From assembly GCA_000969725.1 (NCBI GenBank), contig JXSR01S043702.1: DNA of 37,310 nt; one strand, given 5' to 3'. The DNA comes from Ophiothrix spiculata (Eukaryota; Echinodermata; Ophiuroidea; Amphilepidida; Ophiotrichidae). Below the pieces are notes generated by a model. It worked only from the letters and a program-made list of their open reading frames with translations. It searched no databases and was not told where the DNA came from. A program made the position numbers and the translations under genes. Each line of letters begins with the position of its first letter. The stretch's first letter is position 1. Positions 20,122-30,696 of the stretch are shown piece by piece.

Positions 20122-20346
20122 TAAGCGCTGGAGCAAAATTGGGCCACAACTTTGTGCGAAAGGCTGCAACCCTTGCCGCAGCATTGATTTTCCAAGATGA
20201 CCACCATAGGCTTTGCTTTCATCCACCCCTAGATAGTTTAACACATGAAATGAATATTTTACAATAATCTTGAGACGCATAATTAAGCCTATAGTGGTCA
20301 TCTTGGATAATCAAAGTTTGTGGCTTAATTGTGCTCCAGCGCCTTA
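20122..20346. repeat. 225-bp foldback repeat
   Basis: TAAGCGCTGGAGCAAAATT and CCAAGATGACCACCATAGGC in the left half pair with GCCTATAGTGGTCATCTTGG and AATTGTGCTCCAGCGCCTTA in the right. ORFs here (19995-20267, 20089-20301) are repeat sequence. 20347-20759 contains nothing recognised. Confidence 0.7.
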
Positions 20347-20759
20347 TTTATCAGTGATGCTACACACTGCTCTGCCTCCCATGACAGATGGACATAAAAG
20401 ACATACTGAATCATTTGAAATAATTCTCCTCGGACTGTTAAACATGGACTCTATTGATCATTTCGCATTCAAGTCCAACGGGAGCTGAGTGTGCAAAAAC
20501 TGTATATTCTATGAGGGTGTGAATTGCTCAAACTAGGGTTGCACCAATTATGTGTAGGCCAAGTAGTGATTTAACCCAATGATTAGAACTGCTCTGTAAA
20601 GTGTGCTGAGGCTGCATGGAATTACAAGTCAGGGGAGCCATTTTTATACCCACAGGTGGTTATCAACACAGAAAAAGTGTAAGTTTAAATAGAGGCTCCT
20701 ACTGTGCGGACAGCGTGTATGGTGTCAAAAACAGCAATAACCAAGTGAAATCCTAATGA

Positions 20760-20925
20760 GGAAAAAGTATACTTTAGGCCCCATCAAAAACGTGACCCTA
20801 ACCATGACCTAACCAAACTCGCTAAACCATGACCTGACCCTAACTCGCTAACCATGACCTGACCCTAACCCTAAACATACCTTAACCCTCAAATTTTGGG
20901 ATGGGACCTAAAGTAAACTTGGTCC
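20760..20925. mobile_element. Foldback element with telomere-like core, copy 2 (reversed)
   Basis: GGAAAAAGTATACTTTAGG at the left and CCTAAAGTAAACTTGGTCC at the right. The core consists of CCATGACCTGACCCTAACTC units and CCCTAACCCTAA. It is the same element as 13825-13999 with the C-rich strand on top. Confidence 0.8.
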
Positions 20926-21127
20926 GGCTATTTGAACTTCATATCACTGATTAGAGAAGATCATATTTTTGTGCTGAATTTCAGAAATGTCGGGATTTCT
21001 GTCAACCTCTCATCTCTTCAAGCCTTCAGGTACGAGGAGCTTAATTTCAAATATTCCTGTGTGAAACAGGGCATTTGTATAGCACTTGGTAAGAAGCACA
21101 ATGCAACACGCTCATAGAATATTGATC

Positions 21128-21170
21128 AGGAGGTTTAGCTCAGTGGCTCAATTCTTCCAACCTGTAGGTC
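21128..21170 (+). repeat. tRNA-like head fragment of a SINE
   Basis: AGGAGGTTTAGCTCAGTGGC contains a good RNA polymerase III A box (TTTAGCTCAGTGG). The expected B box is absent because the sequence changes at about 21168 into a repeat starting GGGTGTATTTCACAAAG. It cannot be a functional tRNA. The following sequence to about 21510 ends GAGATACACCCC, a weak inverted match to that start, so a MITE may have replaced the SINE body. Confidence 0.55.
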
Positions 21171-21710
21171 TGGGTGTATTTCACAAAGAGTTACGAACGT
21201 TAGGAAGTATCGCAAACCGTTTGTAAGTACTAGATTCTATTGTAAAATTTGCAAGAAAAAGATTAATAAATGCATTTGTAAATATCTTCGTAAATTTACC
21301 ATGAACTTTTAGTCATTGTATCATTGTAAATACGACAGTAAATTTGGAATTCATTATAATTAAGGTTTATTTCGCGGCTAAATGAATAAAACAGCATAGT
21401 ACATTGAAGTGGCTACCCATATGCAATGCATGAATAACGAGAGAGCTTTTAAAGAGCGCGGTTGCTGTTTGATATAATTTAAGATCACCTTTTGAGATAC
21501 ACCCCTGGACTTGGAAAAATTCTAGCTTATTTTAGATAAGGATTTGGAGTCAACCCGAAATCTTATATTTTATTTTGGAATAAATTGCCTCCTGGGAAAT
21601 AATTTCTTAATGCACAAGCCCCCTGTTGACTTGTATAAAACCACAGGATATAAACCCAGCTAGTTTCCTACAGTTTCATCAACACCAAATAGGCAGGCAT
21701 CATTCACATC

Positions 21711-21965
21711 GTGAATTGATACAGTAATAAGCGCTGAACACAGCATAACTGCAGAAGACGCATTCGCATTGTACGTGCGACTCGACCGATCATCAGTATC
21801 TACAGTGCGCAGGTGTGATTATGTTTACCTCTTTACATTGTGAATTGATACAGATAAGTGTGTGCGTAGCTGAGCACAGCACAACCGTAAGGAAACGCAG
21901 TGCGCGCTCTACGTATGAATCGCTCATCAGTGTCTATGGCGTATGTGTAAATGGGATTATGTTTA
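21711..21965. repeat. ~130-bp tandem duplication
   Basis: GTGAATTGATACAG, then GAACACAGCATAAC/GAGCACAGCACAAC, then CATCAGTATCTA/CATCAGTGTCTA and GATTATGTTTAC occur in the same order in two adjacent copies starting near 21711 and 21839. No reading frame is conserved between copies. Confidence 0.65.
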
Positions 21966-22123
21966 CTTGTCATTGAAAAAGGCCTCATAATTCCAGCCTA
22001 TTTAGTGTTGATCAAAGTATACTTTGTTTTCATTGATCAATTACTCATTGAAAAAATGTCAGTCATGCCCTTTTGTCATGGGAGGGAGTACTGCTGTATG
22101 GATTTCAAAATTCCTGGAGCATC

Positions 22124-22649
22124 CCGGGGGGGGGGGGGGGGGGGGGGTAACTTGGTATTATGACCAGGTAACCACCCGCGTTAACAAAAAGGTGAGACCT
22201 AGACAGGTCTCGAGACTTGCAATATAAGGTATCAAAATTGACCTGGTACTCTGAATGTCTCACATAGATTATCAAATGTGGCTTTTAAGTCTCTGATACG
22301 GTTTCGAACTTAGAAACAGTGGTTGAATTAATGACAATGATGCCTTAAATTGACAATAAAAGTGCTTCAAATACCTAGAAACACTTGTTCAAATGGTGTA
22401 CAGTTACATTTCACCTGATTTCTTGTATAATAATTTCGTCACATTTGCATACGGTCTCAGATATGGTATTCATTTGAATAGATATGGTCCCGGATAGGGT
22501 ATCCATTCGAACAGATATGGTAGATTTATGGTCTCGGATAAGGTATCATTTCACCCATTTTTGCCAATTTTTTGTCACACATAGGGTCACCTTCGAGAAC
22601 TCGGGTGGTTACCCGGACACAAATATCAGTTAACCGCCCCCCCACCAGG
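22124..22649. mobile_element. 526-bp TIR element with 8-bp duplication
   Basis: Flanked by perfect GGAGCATC at 22116-22123 and 22650-22657. The left end CCGGG plus a long G-run then GGTAAC mirrors the right end GTTAACCG plus a C-run then CACCAGG. Second-order matches AACCACCCG/CGGGTGGTT lie just inside. Interior words GGTCTCGGATAAGGTATC recur. The 8-bp duplication fits hAT, but the CC... ends are atypical. It lies about 118 bases past the stop of the ARL6IP4-like gene, so it may fall in its 3' UTR. Confidence 0.75.
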
Positions 22650-22767
22650 GGAGCATCACATCACTGTAACATGCACCTACTACAGCTAGGGCCTAGGCTC
22701 TGTAATATTCCAAATGTACATGTATATAGTCTCACCATAAATCCCTCATTAAAGATTGTGCTTAAAG

Positions 22768-22824
22768 TTACTTGTACAAACCAAGACTTCTGCTATAAGA
22801 TTCGCCATCTGCCCGAGTTGCTTT
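22768..22824 (-). CDS. ARL6IP4: ARL6IP4 (SR-25)-like, terminal coding exon
   Basis: Acceptor TTGTTCACAG followed by 18 codons (KATRADGESYSRSLGLYK) and TAA. Phase 0 matches the donor after AATAGA at 27082. KATRADG corresponds to the QATRGDG motif near the C terminus of ARL6IP4 proteins. The exon is only 57 bases and was found by looking for that motif. The last residues are lineage-specific. No AATAAA was recognised within 250 bases downstream. Confidence 0.8.
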   Translation of the reverse strand, partial: KATRADGESYSRSLGLYK

Positions 22825-22975
22825 CTGTGAACAAGGAAATGAAATTACAAGGAAAAAATGTGAATAAAATGAAGTGAAAAAGTAGTGCATTTGTCAAGCA
22901 GAAAAGAAAAAGAGAACCATTATTCAACATTCTTAGTCACTGAGTGCGATTTTACTTCCTAATAAGGAATTTTGG

Positions 22976-23295
22976 CCATCCATTATGAGACGATAGATGA
23001 CAGTGCGTTCAGCGTGAAACGCATTGGAGCCGCACGTTCAAAATCACAGCGCGATGCAGGTATACGCACACATCCGTCGCGAACAGCTTTACTGGGTTTG
23101 GAATATTTCATGTTTGAATAGGGGTGTACGTTTTTCCAATGATAATGTGTATAGTTTTTGGCAATAATTTACATATTTTTTGGTTTATAAATGACTCAAA
23201 TTTGTGACCAAGAATGAGAATAAAATATGAGAATAAAAGCTGCGGGGGCACCCATTACTCAAAACGCCCATCCATTATGAGACGATAGATGACAG
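22976..23295. repeat. 28-bp exact direct repeats 292 bases apart
   Basis: CCATCCATTATGAGACGATA followed by GATGACAG occurs at 22976-23003 and identically at 23268-23295. The enclosed 264 bases show no terminal inverted repeats, so this may be an old duplication edge rather than a target-site duplication. Confidence 0.7.
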
Positions 23296-23541
23296 GCAAA
23301 ACAAATAATCTTATCTTTTATTCTCTAATTAATCTGATCATCTATAAACAATATTTTATGTGGGTGTGCATGTGTGTTGCAATTGGATCGCAGTTAAAAC
23401 GAGAAACTTTTACCAATACACATACAAAGCTATGATTTTTAACAAATCAATGAACCGAGCGAGAATAGTCTTGAGCAAAGCAAGAACTGTTATTCATTGG
23501 AGATCCTTGCTCTGTATGTAAGGCTCAAAACATGTATTTAA

Positions 23542-24011
23542 TAAGGTTTGTGTCGACATGTATTAAGTCGACATTTATGTGGACATGAAGCATATGTCAA
23601 CATGAAATTTCATTTGTCGACAAAACTGGGTAAGTAAAATTGTTAAAAACTTACGTTTAATTGTCGATTTATGGCTGTTTATTAGCAGTTTAGCTTTAAT
23701 AAATAATTGTATAAATAATTTAATATTTATTAGTTGTTCTTCTTTTTTCGTTATTAAGATGGTTCACAACAAAAAAGTTACAAAATATCAATTTTATATC
23801 ACCCATATTGTCGTACGCAGAAAAAAACCTAGTATTTTAGTAAACATTACTATACATCTGCATCTAAAACGGGTCATTAAGCTTATTAAAACAATTTTGT
23901 TTTTGTCAAAATCCAACACTTTGATATCAATTTTATGTCGAAATGATGTCGACGTCAACAACAAATTATTGCGACATGTTAACATGAAAAAACAGTCTCG
24001 ACAGAAACCTT
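23542..24011. mobile_element. TIR element with GTCGAC words
   Basis: Left end TAAGGTTTGTGTCGACATG and right end CTCGACAGAAACCTTA are imperfect inverted copies. GTCGACAT, ATGTCAACATG and CATGTTAACATG words recur at both ends. The ORF at 23759-24013 overlaps the right arm and is not called. Confidence 0.5.
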
Positions 24012-24235
24012 AGTATTTAAAAATAACCTCGGTAGTATAGGGTGTAACACACACATCATCACTGTGGGTGTACATTGTACAGTTTTATCCATGCTTTGAC
24101 ACACTAATAATCCTCAGTTTCAATTGTTATCCAGATAGGGGTGTGTGTGGGTGTGTAGCAATTTGCTTAATCTCATCTAACCTGCTCCATCAAGGAAATA
24201 CCAACAGACCTAATTGTTCGTAAGAATAGACCATT

Positions 24236-24352
24236 TCTATAATTGGTGTATTATCGCCGTTGAGGGATCTCTTTACTCATAACAAGGCCAAGTATGACAT
24301 ACATACAGAACCAGTGCTGATCTCTCAACGGTAAATTTATGCCAACTATAGG
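24236..24352. repeat. Foldback with 33-bp arms
   Basis: CTATAATTGGTGTATTATCG plus CCGTTGAGGGATC in the left arm pairs with GATCTCTCAACGG plus TAAATTTATGCCAACTATAG in the right. Confidence 0.65.
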
Positions 24353-24898
24353 ATCGGTATATCCCAAACTCACTTCTGTATCAGGCAATATTCAAAACGA
24401 CCAATACAAAAAATTCCACAGCACATCGCTTAATACATGAATGCATTGCCGCCTTGACGGCAAATCTCACGTAATTGTTAAACACTATGAATCTCAAATA
24501 GTGTTTAATGGGCGGTGTACTACAAGCATTGTTAACTCTATCCTTGGCAAAGCAGTATAATCATACTCCTGCAAGTGAAAGTATTTTGACTGAAAATTGC
24601 ATCTACCAAGCTAGTCAATTGCTTACTGTTCACACAATTTGTCAGAAAAATTAAAGTCTTATTTCATTGTAGTCAAGTATACTAATTGCAGGACCAGAAC
24701 GCAGTGTTTGGTCACAATATATTTGCGCAGCCTCAGTTCAAATCATGTTTTCATGCAGTGTCTAGCTTAGCCAAATTTTTAGAGTGCAGATAGTCAACAG
24801 TATGTTTCTTAAATCATCTAGTGGGATACCCGTTATGGGTTTAAGTCATCAGTGGTATGTCCAAATTGTTCCATGTTGATGAACAATTCCAGTTCAGG

Positions 24899-25221
24899 CA
24901 GTGGGGTGGCCAGACCTTTTGGTAAGGGGGGGGGGGGGGAGGAAGATATTTCGTCCTGAATTTCCCAAAATAAATTCAAGTCGATTTTAAAAACTGACAA
25001 GCAAAAAAAAAAAAAAAAGGTTTTAAGCAATTTTTGCACATCTTTTGAGACAATTTTTCTGTTTTCCCCCATGTTTTCTGTGTAGCTGTCTTGCAGCTGC
25101 TCTCTCAATTTTCTTGTCCTCAATTTTTCCTGCTTGATGTCTGGATTTCCCGCTCGATTTTTTGTCTTCAGGGGGGGGGGGCAGTCTGCCCCTTCCTTGC
25201 TCTATGCTGGCTACGCCACTG
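24899..25221. mobile_element. 323-bp hAT-like MITE
   Basis: CAGTGGGGTGGCCAG at the left is mirrored by CTGGCTACGCCACTG at the right (13 of 15). Flanks AGTTCAGG and AGTCCATG agree at 6 of 8 positions, a decayed 8-bp duplication. It contains long G-runs and an A-run. The ORF at 24833-25123 crosses the element and is not coding. Confidence 0.75.
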
Positions 25222-25234
25222 AGTCCATGTCATA

Positions 25235-26285
25235 CCGAGTGAGTCAAAAAAACTGCAATAGTTAAATAAAAGCCATATTTTAAGAACAGGAGATACCATG
25301 AACATGAAATGTATATATCTAAATAGACCACAGATTTACCTTTCAAAGGGTGAAAGAATGGTGTAAATTGATAAAGGCATTGCGAAGATATCCTTATTTG
25401 AATATTATGGTATGAAAACAGCTCTGTCCAAATCAGCATGCCTCGTCAAACGCCAGTTCATAACGAGTACAAGTACCAATATTTAATTGAATTTCGTGCA
25501 TGCACCTCTTGAATAATAACACCAACCGATTACCTTGCTCCAGTGAAAATCTCGTCTTAATCTATTAATTTACATATTAATTTATGCGGCCTTTCCAAGT
25601 GCAAAATGACACTGTCTTAGAAGGGAGAGCTTATCAATCAGTCACTGTTTAAAACGCCTCAAAATCAGTTCACAAACGAGCAACGTGCTTTTATTGCTGC
25701 GTTTATTTTACCACCAAATCTCATGCAGAAGTGAAACGGAGATTCCGGGATGCATTCTCCCAATCGGGTGTACGATGTGCATCCACCATCTATGAATTCA
25801 GGCGAAATTCAGAAGAACAAGAACAGTCCAAAACTAAATAAAGTGAGATCTTGAAGACCGCGAACGGCAAGAAGCAGGAGAAACGTCGACCGCGTTCGTC
25901 AGGCAAGGGATCCCGAAATGAGCTCGCAAAGAAATCCTCTGCCACATGTGTCCCAGTCCACGTTCAACCGAATATTGAATATTCAGGGCCACCAAGCTCA
26001 AACGGCCCTTTTCAACGTACCCAAACCAAAGAGAAAAGAGTATGTCATAATTGTGTCCTACGTATTGAATAAAACATATGCACGACAGTTGGACAGAGCT
26101 GTTTTTAAGCCTTCCTATTCAAATAAGTGTATCTCTAAGACGCCTTTATCAATTTACCCCATTCTTTCACCATTTTAAAGGTAAATCTGTGGTCTATTTA
26201 GATATATACATTTCATGTTTATGGTATCTCTTGTTCTTAAAATATGGCTTTTATTTAACTATTGCAGTTTTTTTGACTCGCGTGG
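25235..26285 (+). mobile_element. 1.05-kb inverted-repeat element with ~200-bp ends
   Basis: The left end (25235-25440) and right end (26087-26285) are long inverted repeats sharing GAGTCAAAAAAACTGCAATA, ATAGACCACAGATTTACCTT and AACAGCTCTGTCCAA. TA flanks both ends. The middle holds the remains of a transposase N-terminal helix-turn-helix region on the plus strand. The left end abuts the hAT-like MITE ending at 25221, only 13 bases away. Confidence 0.85.
25666..26060 (+). pseudogene. Decayed transposase fragment (helix-turn-helix, DUF4817-like)
   Basis: Reads QFTNEQRAFIAAFI, shifts by one base, then SHAEVKRRFRDAFSQSG followed by CASTIYEF and a stop near 25841. Further on, RRPRSSGKGSRNE and, in another frame, SQSTFNRI are visible. 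The FTNEQRAFI...AEVKRRFRDAF...STIY pattern is the N-terminal helix-turn-helix region found before Tc/mariner-type DDE domains (DUF4817-like, recalled). At least two frameshifts and a stop are present and no DDE catalytic domain remains, so it is dead. Confidence 0.75.
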
Positions 26286-27081
26286 TATAGGGTGCTTTTT
26301 AGTTTATGGTCTTTCTCCATAGTTTAATTGTACACTTCAATGGCATATGTGACGCGTTACAGCAAAAGGTACCTTAACCTAAAACTAAACCTAAATGATA
26401 CTTCCGGTGTGTCTCTACAGCTAACGGACACCGTACGGACAACGTCCGGTCACCGCTCGGTGTTCGGTCAATGTTCACTGAATTCTACCCGGTACGACGC
26501 CGTAAACACATAGTAAACTTGCCGCAAGCTTATGTGACCAGGGTTTCGCTATCCGTTAGGCTTAAAAAAGCAGCAATATGAAAATATTTTTCAAGTCAAA
26601 TTTATCTTCAAAACAACAAAACTGAACAATCGGCAAAGCAAGAAATTGACAAAACTACAACGCCACAACAGTATCAAACAAACACTATTATTTATTAAAG
26701 TCATTAAATTTCCTACAAATCATGAACATCTGAATGCAGTATATGTAAATAGTAAAAAGTGTATCAACTTGCGTTGTATAAAAGACATATCTGTCGATGC
26801 AATCTTGGAGTCTATCAACCAATCAAGAAACGTGCAGTGCAATTTCGTTATTGCTGCATAGTCGCACATGCTCTCGGCGTATGCATCCTGCAGATTCGTT
26901 TTGTAGGAAGTTTAATGATTTCAATAATAGTGTCATAGTGCTAAAAGTGGTCAAGATACATTGATTTCATTTCCAAAGAAAAAATGGCAAAAACCAATGT
27001 GCCTGAAATACCTTAATTCTAATACGGACTCTTTAATATCTGATACTGATAAAAACGTGCACTAACAGATTGAAAACTTAC

Positions 27082-27151
27082 TCTATTAATTTCTCTATGT
27101 CTCTCTCTGCTGACAATTTCTTCAATTATTTCTCCATCACCGCGAACTAAC
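27082..27151 (-). CDS. ARL6IP4: ARL6IP4 (SR-25)-like, third coding exon
   Basis: 70-base exon between acceptor GTTATACAG and donor AATAGA|GTAAGT. The first base completes an arginine codon split from the previous exon. The remaining 23 codons read LVRGDGEIIEEIVSRERHRE followed by INR. This is the most conserved core of the ARL6IP4 C-terminal module (compare the family's [20 protein letters not shown]), so identification rests largely on this exon. All 23 codons are open and both splice signals are strong. Confidence 0.93.
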
Positions 27152-27370
27152 CTGTATAACAAATTATGTCAAAAAACAGAAATTGAAAGATCAGGGATGG
27201 TTATGGCTTTTTGTAATTTTGCCTGAATTTACCTGAAAATGTGAATTTCCCAATACTTTTGTACAGTGAAGATCCAAGCATTTTTGCCTGAATTCAGGCA
27301 AAAACCTGAAGATAATAATGCCTGAAAGATCCAAAATAAATAATCTCACTGTTTTGCTGAAATTATCGCA

Positions 27371-27505
27371 TAGGGGCAGCTTCAAATCTCAACCAGCCGC
27401 CCGGAACCGGCAGCTCTGGGCTGTTGTTATTGTTCAGGACAATACCAACCGGCCAGAACCGGCGGTTCCGGGCAGTAAACCATAGGTTGAGTTTTGAAGT
27501 GATCT
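27371..27505. repeat. Foldback with GGTTGAGTTTTGAAG ends, copy 1
   Basis: CAGCTTCAAATCTCAACCAG at the left is mirrored by GGTTGAGTTTTGAAGTG at the right. Inside, CCGCCCGGAACCGGC faces GCCAGAACCGGCGGTTCCGG. A related copy lies at 27697-27802. Confidence 0.65.
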
Positions 27506-27696
27506 CTTACCTTATTGATCAGGAATGAATAAGCCAAGTTTTTGAGTTCAACACCGTCTCCCTTTTACAAATTCTTAAAAGACGAGTTGGTGCTTGGTAC
27601 TCAATAAAGTCTTCTTAATTTTTTGTCATTAATCATAATCTTTAAAAGCTGGAAGTGATATTTGATGAACAATATCCATGACTTCAATGTGTAAGT

Positions 27697-27802
27697 GACC
27701 ACTTCAAAACTCAATCGGCGGTTCTAACTTGTTGGCATTGTTCTAAACAATAGCAATCGGTTCCAGGCGGTCAACTGCCGGTTGGGTTTTGAAGCGACCC
27801 CT
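27697..27802. repeat. Foldback with GGTTGGGTTTTGAAG ends, copy 2
   Basis: GTGACCACTTCAAAACTCAA and GCCGGTTGGGTTTTGAAGCG are inverted ends, with TTGTTCTAAACAATAGCAAT near the centre. Same family as 27371-27505. Confidence 0.65.
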
Positions 27803-28548
27803 AAACTCACTATATAGACAAACCCGATTTCATGCATTAGCATGTCATCAATCAGCCAATACTGGGGGCATACACTCAAAGCAACCCAAAATGGTGCATG
27901 ATTGGTGCAAATTTCAAACTGAATACATTCATGCATGCCATAACCAATTGTGAAGTTAATGATAACTTTACAATATTGATCAGTAAAGCACATATAAAAC
28001 AGTCGATTTTGGTTGTTAAAACACTCAGGGATACAAGTCACTAAAGTCAAAATTTCCTGAAATGTCTACAATTTTGTGGATAAGAACACTTTTCCTGTAC
28101 AGGACAAAATTTCCTGAAAACAAGATATTTTAAGTAAAATTTCATGAATTCAGGAAATTTCCTGAAAACTTGCATCCCTGGACACTCATTAGAAACAGAA
28201 GTACACCAGTTATTGCTAACGTTTTTGATACATGGCTAGTTGGATTCATACGTCTCATCTGGGAATTTTGAAAAGCAATACAGAGTTGTTTTACAATCAG
28301 GGTACCTCAGCTCTCTCATTTTGCATGAAATAAGAGTATCCACAACATGTTTTCTTTCTTGTTGTTAGTAAGCCACATATTAATTTTATAAAGTTTTTAA
28401 CCTACTGACACAATATTTCCTAAATACAACATTTAAATAAAAATATTTTGTACATGGTTTGTCATTGACAGAATTTGACTGAACCCAGACTTTCCTTTTT
28501 AAAAAACATGCTACATAAATCAGGGTCTAGTACGCCTATGCTGCTTAC

Positions 28549-28708
28549 CTATGCCTACCAGTATCAGGGTCTAGTACCCGCCTGGTTTTACTCTGGTGTT
28601 TCTCGTACTCTTCTTTGGTCATTGGAGCCAGATTTCGACGTGATGATTTACTCTCATGTTTGTAAGAAGCTTTGCTGTCACTAGACGGCATTGGTCCGGG
28701 CAAGGGAG
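28549..28708 (-). CDS. ARL6IP4: ARL6IP4 (SR-25)-like, second coding exon
   Basis: 160-base exon between acceptor TTATTTTACAG and donor CATAG|GTAAGC. Two leading bases complete an alanine codon after the 30980 donor. It encodes LPGPMPSSDSKASYKHESKS, then SSRRNLAPMTKEEYEKHQSK, then TRRVLDPDTGRHR. PMTKEEYE..QS..RRV.DP.TGR is the hallmark opening of the ARL6IP4 conserved C-terminal domain. It continues directly into LVRGDGE of the next exon, which confirms the splice chain. Confidence 0.94.
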
Positions 28709-29254
28709 CTGTAAAATAACAATTTGAGTCATCAGGCCAAAATCAAATAAAGTTGTCTCAAATCTCACAAGTGGCTAGAAACATTTTTTTTTATTCTCGA
28801 CTTGGATTTTTTATGGTATATCAGCAGTCAATCAGCTATAATTTTTGACCTTCATATGCTAACATATCTTATAGACCAGGCATATATTTATGTTTACAAA
28901 TAAAGTATGGAAGTTTTGAGACAAACAAAAATTTTCTTAGCTTTAGCAGATATTGTAACAGACCAAAAATCACCCATCCCATATCCAGTGATTTTTAAGA
29001 GGCATACCACAGTCAAATAAATTTGTGCCATCTTATTTTGACTCAGCTTGGAATCAACCGGGCCAACAGATAATACAGGCAAGTGCTAATGCATACACAG
29101 AGAGAGGACTTCCTCTTTGGGACTACACACTGAAGGCACTTTATGGCCACTTCAAAAATCACCAAAATTGGGTGTAATGGGAGGATGCCATCACAGCATC
29201 CCGACAGATGTGGGCAGTCAATGGAGATAGTAGTTGCTACTGCTGCAATCTGGT

Positions 29255-29695
29255 TGTCAATCGCCAGTTAACCCGAACCCCACTGGAACTCACTAAAACT
29301 CACTCTCCAAAAATTACTGAGCTTTAGTGAGCTTCAGTTCTGTACATTCTTTTGACCAGTGAGCTTTAGTGAGTTTCAGTTGAACACAATCTTTGCACAT
29401 TCTTCAACCAGTGAGCTTTAGTGAGTTTAAGCTGAACACATTCTATGTCCATTCTCTTATAGTACAATATAGTATATGATATTGATAGTACTTATTAGTG
29501 AGCTTCAGGTCATAACATTCTTTTAACCAGTGAGCTTTAGTGAGTTTCAGCTGGAAATGCTTTTGATACTCAGTGAGTTTAAGTGAGTTTTGAATCTTTA
29601 GGGTATGATAATTCAATATAGGGTATGATAATTCAAATCTCGGATCAAAATGCTCACAAAAACTCACAGTGAGCTTTAGTGAGTTTCAGTGCTGA
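29255..29695. repeat. Minisatellite-like AGTGAGCTTTAGTGAG array
   Basis: AGTGAGCTTTAGTGAGTTTC recurs six or more times with spacers such as CAGTTGAACACA and ACATTCTTTTAACC, giving a unit of about 63 bases. The left edge has the reverse strand (GAACTCACTAAAACTCACT), so the array may be the arms of an inverted-repeat element. Confidence 0.7.
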
Positions 29696-29917
29696 ACAAT
29701 CATAAAAATAGCCGTATGCATTCCAACTGCAAAAAATGTCAATTCAGGGTTAGGGTTAATGTGTCCCATGATGACATTGCATTCGAAGAGGGCAATTTGA
29801 CACTTGGTTTGAAGAATAAATTCTAAGTTTAATTTAACATAGATCTAAATGGGACAGTTGCTAACTTTCGCACATTCATTAATCTTGTGATCTGCGTATC
29901 AAGTAGTGCATTACGCA

Positions 29918-30061
29918 CAGTTCAGTGTTCGAAATAGAGGGGTTTTTACATGCACAAATGCATGTAAAATTAGCTCTGTGCAAGTAAATTTTTACCGGTG
30001 CATGCACGTTTTTATGTTTTTCATTTGTGCATGTAACTTTTATTTTCTATTTCGAACACTG
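29918..30061. mobile_element. 144-bp hAT-like MITE
   Basis: Perfect 8-bp duplication ATTACGCA at 29910-29917 and 30062-30069. The right end CTATTTCGAACACTG matches the left CAGTGTTCGAAATAG, which is preceded by an extra CAGTT, apparently a partial repeat of the terminus. The arms also pair ACATGCACAAATG with CATTTGTGCATGT. Fits the hAT superfamily. Confidence 0.88.
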
Positions 30062-30696
30062 ATTACGCAATTTCATCTACGCAACATGCTCAAGCATGTA
30101 TGGCAAGTTTCATTTTAAAGGAAAGGTAAAACTGAATTAACATGGGGTAATGGATGATTGTATATTCTGTTTTATAAAAAACAACAAACAAATTATAAAG
30201 TATCATATGTTCATTTAAGTATTCTATTTATCCTAGCGTATGAATTAAATACATTTGGCACTCATGATCATGAAATTGTACACAAAATAATTCACCTTGT
30301 GCTTAAGCTATAGTTGTCCAAATCACTTGGCTTCGCCTTGATTTTTGATTCTAGAGATACAAAATTCTTTGAACTTTTAAAATAAAGTAAATTAATAACC
30401 TGCCTGATAGCACAATCCAATCTAATAAGATTATTTCTAGTTTTATGCAAACTTCTGCGCGGTCATTATCAGGTAACAATGACTTCTGTTAATTACCTGC
30501 GTGTATGCACACAATGAATGCTCGTAGGTTGCACTTGACTAAACGCAACGCAGAAACAGTTCCTGGACTGATCGGTGTTTTTAGCAGATGGCAAAGTTAC
30601 AAACTAATTTAAATCATCATTTTCACCCGCTTTTGGTCAAATCAATACGAATTTCAAAGAAAAAATTGCGGTCATTAATGACAATAATAACTTTAC

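Larger units (their letters stand above)
22825..27081 (-). other. ARL6IP4-like intron 3
   Basis: 4257-base intron, donor AATAGA|GTAAGT and acceptor TTCACAG|AAAGC. It contains a 28-bp direct repeat pair, foldbacks, a hAT-like MITE (24899-25221) and an inverted-repeat element with a dead transposase (25235-26285). 26290-27060 shows nothing recognised beyond tandem CGGACA/CGGTCA words near 26425-26470. Confidence 0.78.
27152..28548 (-). other. ARL6IP4-like intron 2
   Basis: 1397-base intron. Contains two related foldbacks (27371-27505 and 27697-27802) and CCTGAATTCAGG-type repeats around 27220-27330 and 28050-28180. No further exon is required, because codons join in frame across it. Confidence 0.85.

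Noticed and set aside
27194..28185. Possible element between CAGGGATGG and CATCCCTG
   Set aside because: Only about eight terminal bases agree and the flanks do not match. It also contains two unrelated foldbacks, so the pairing is probably chance.
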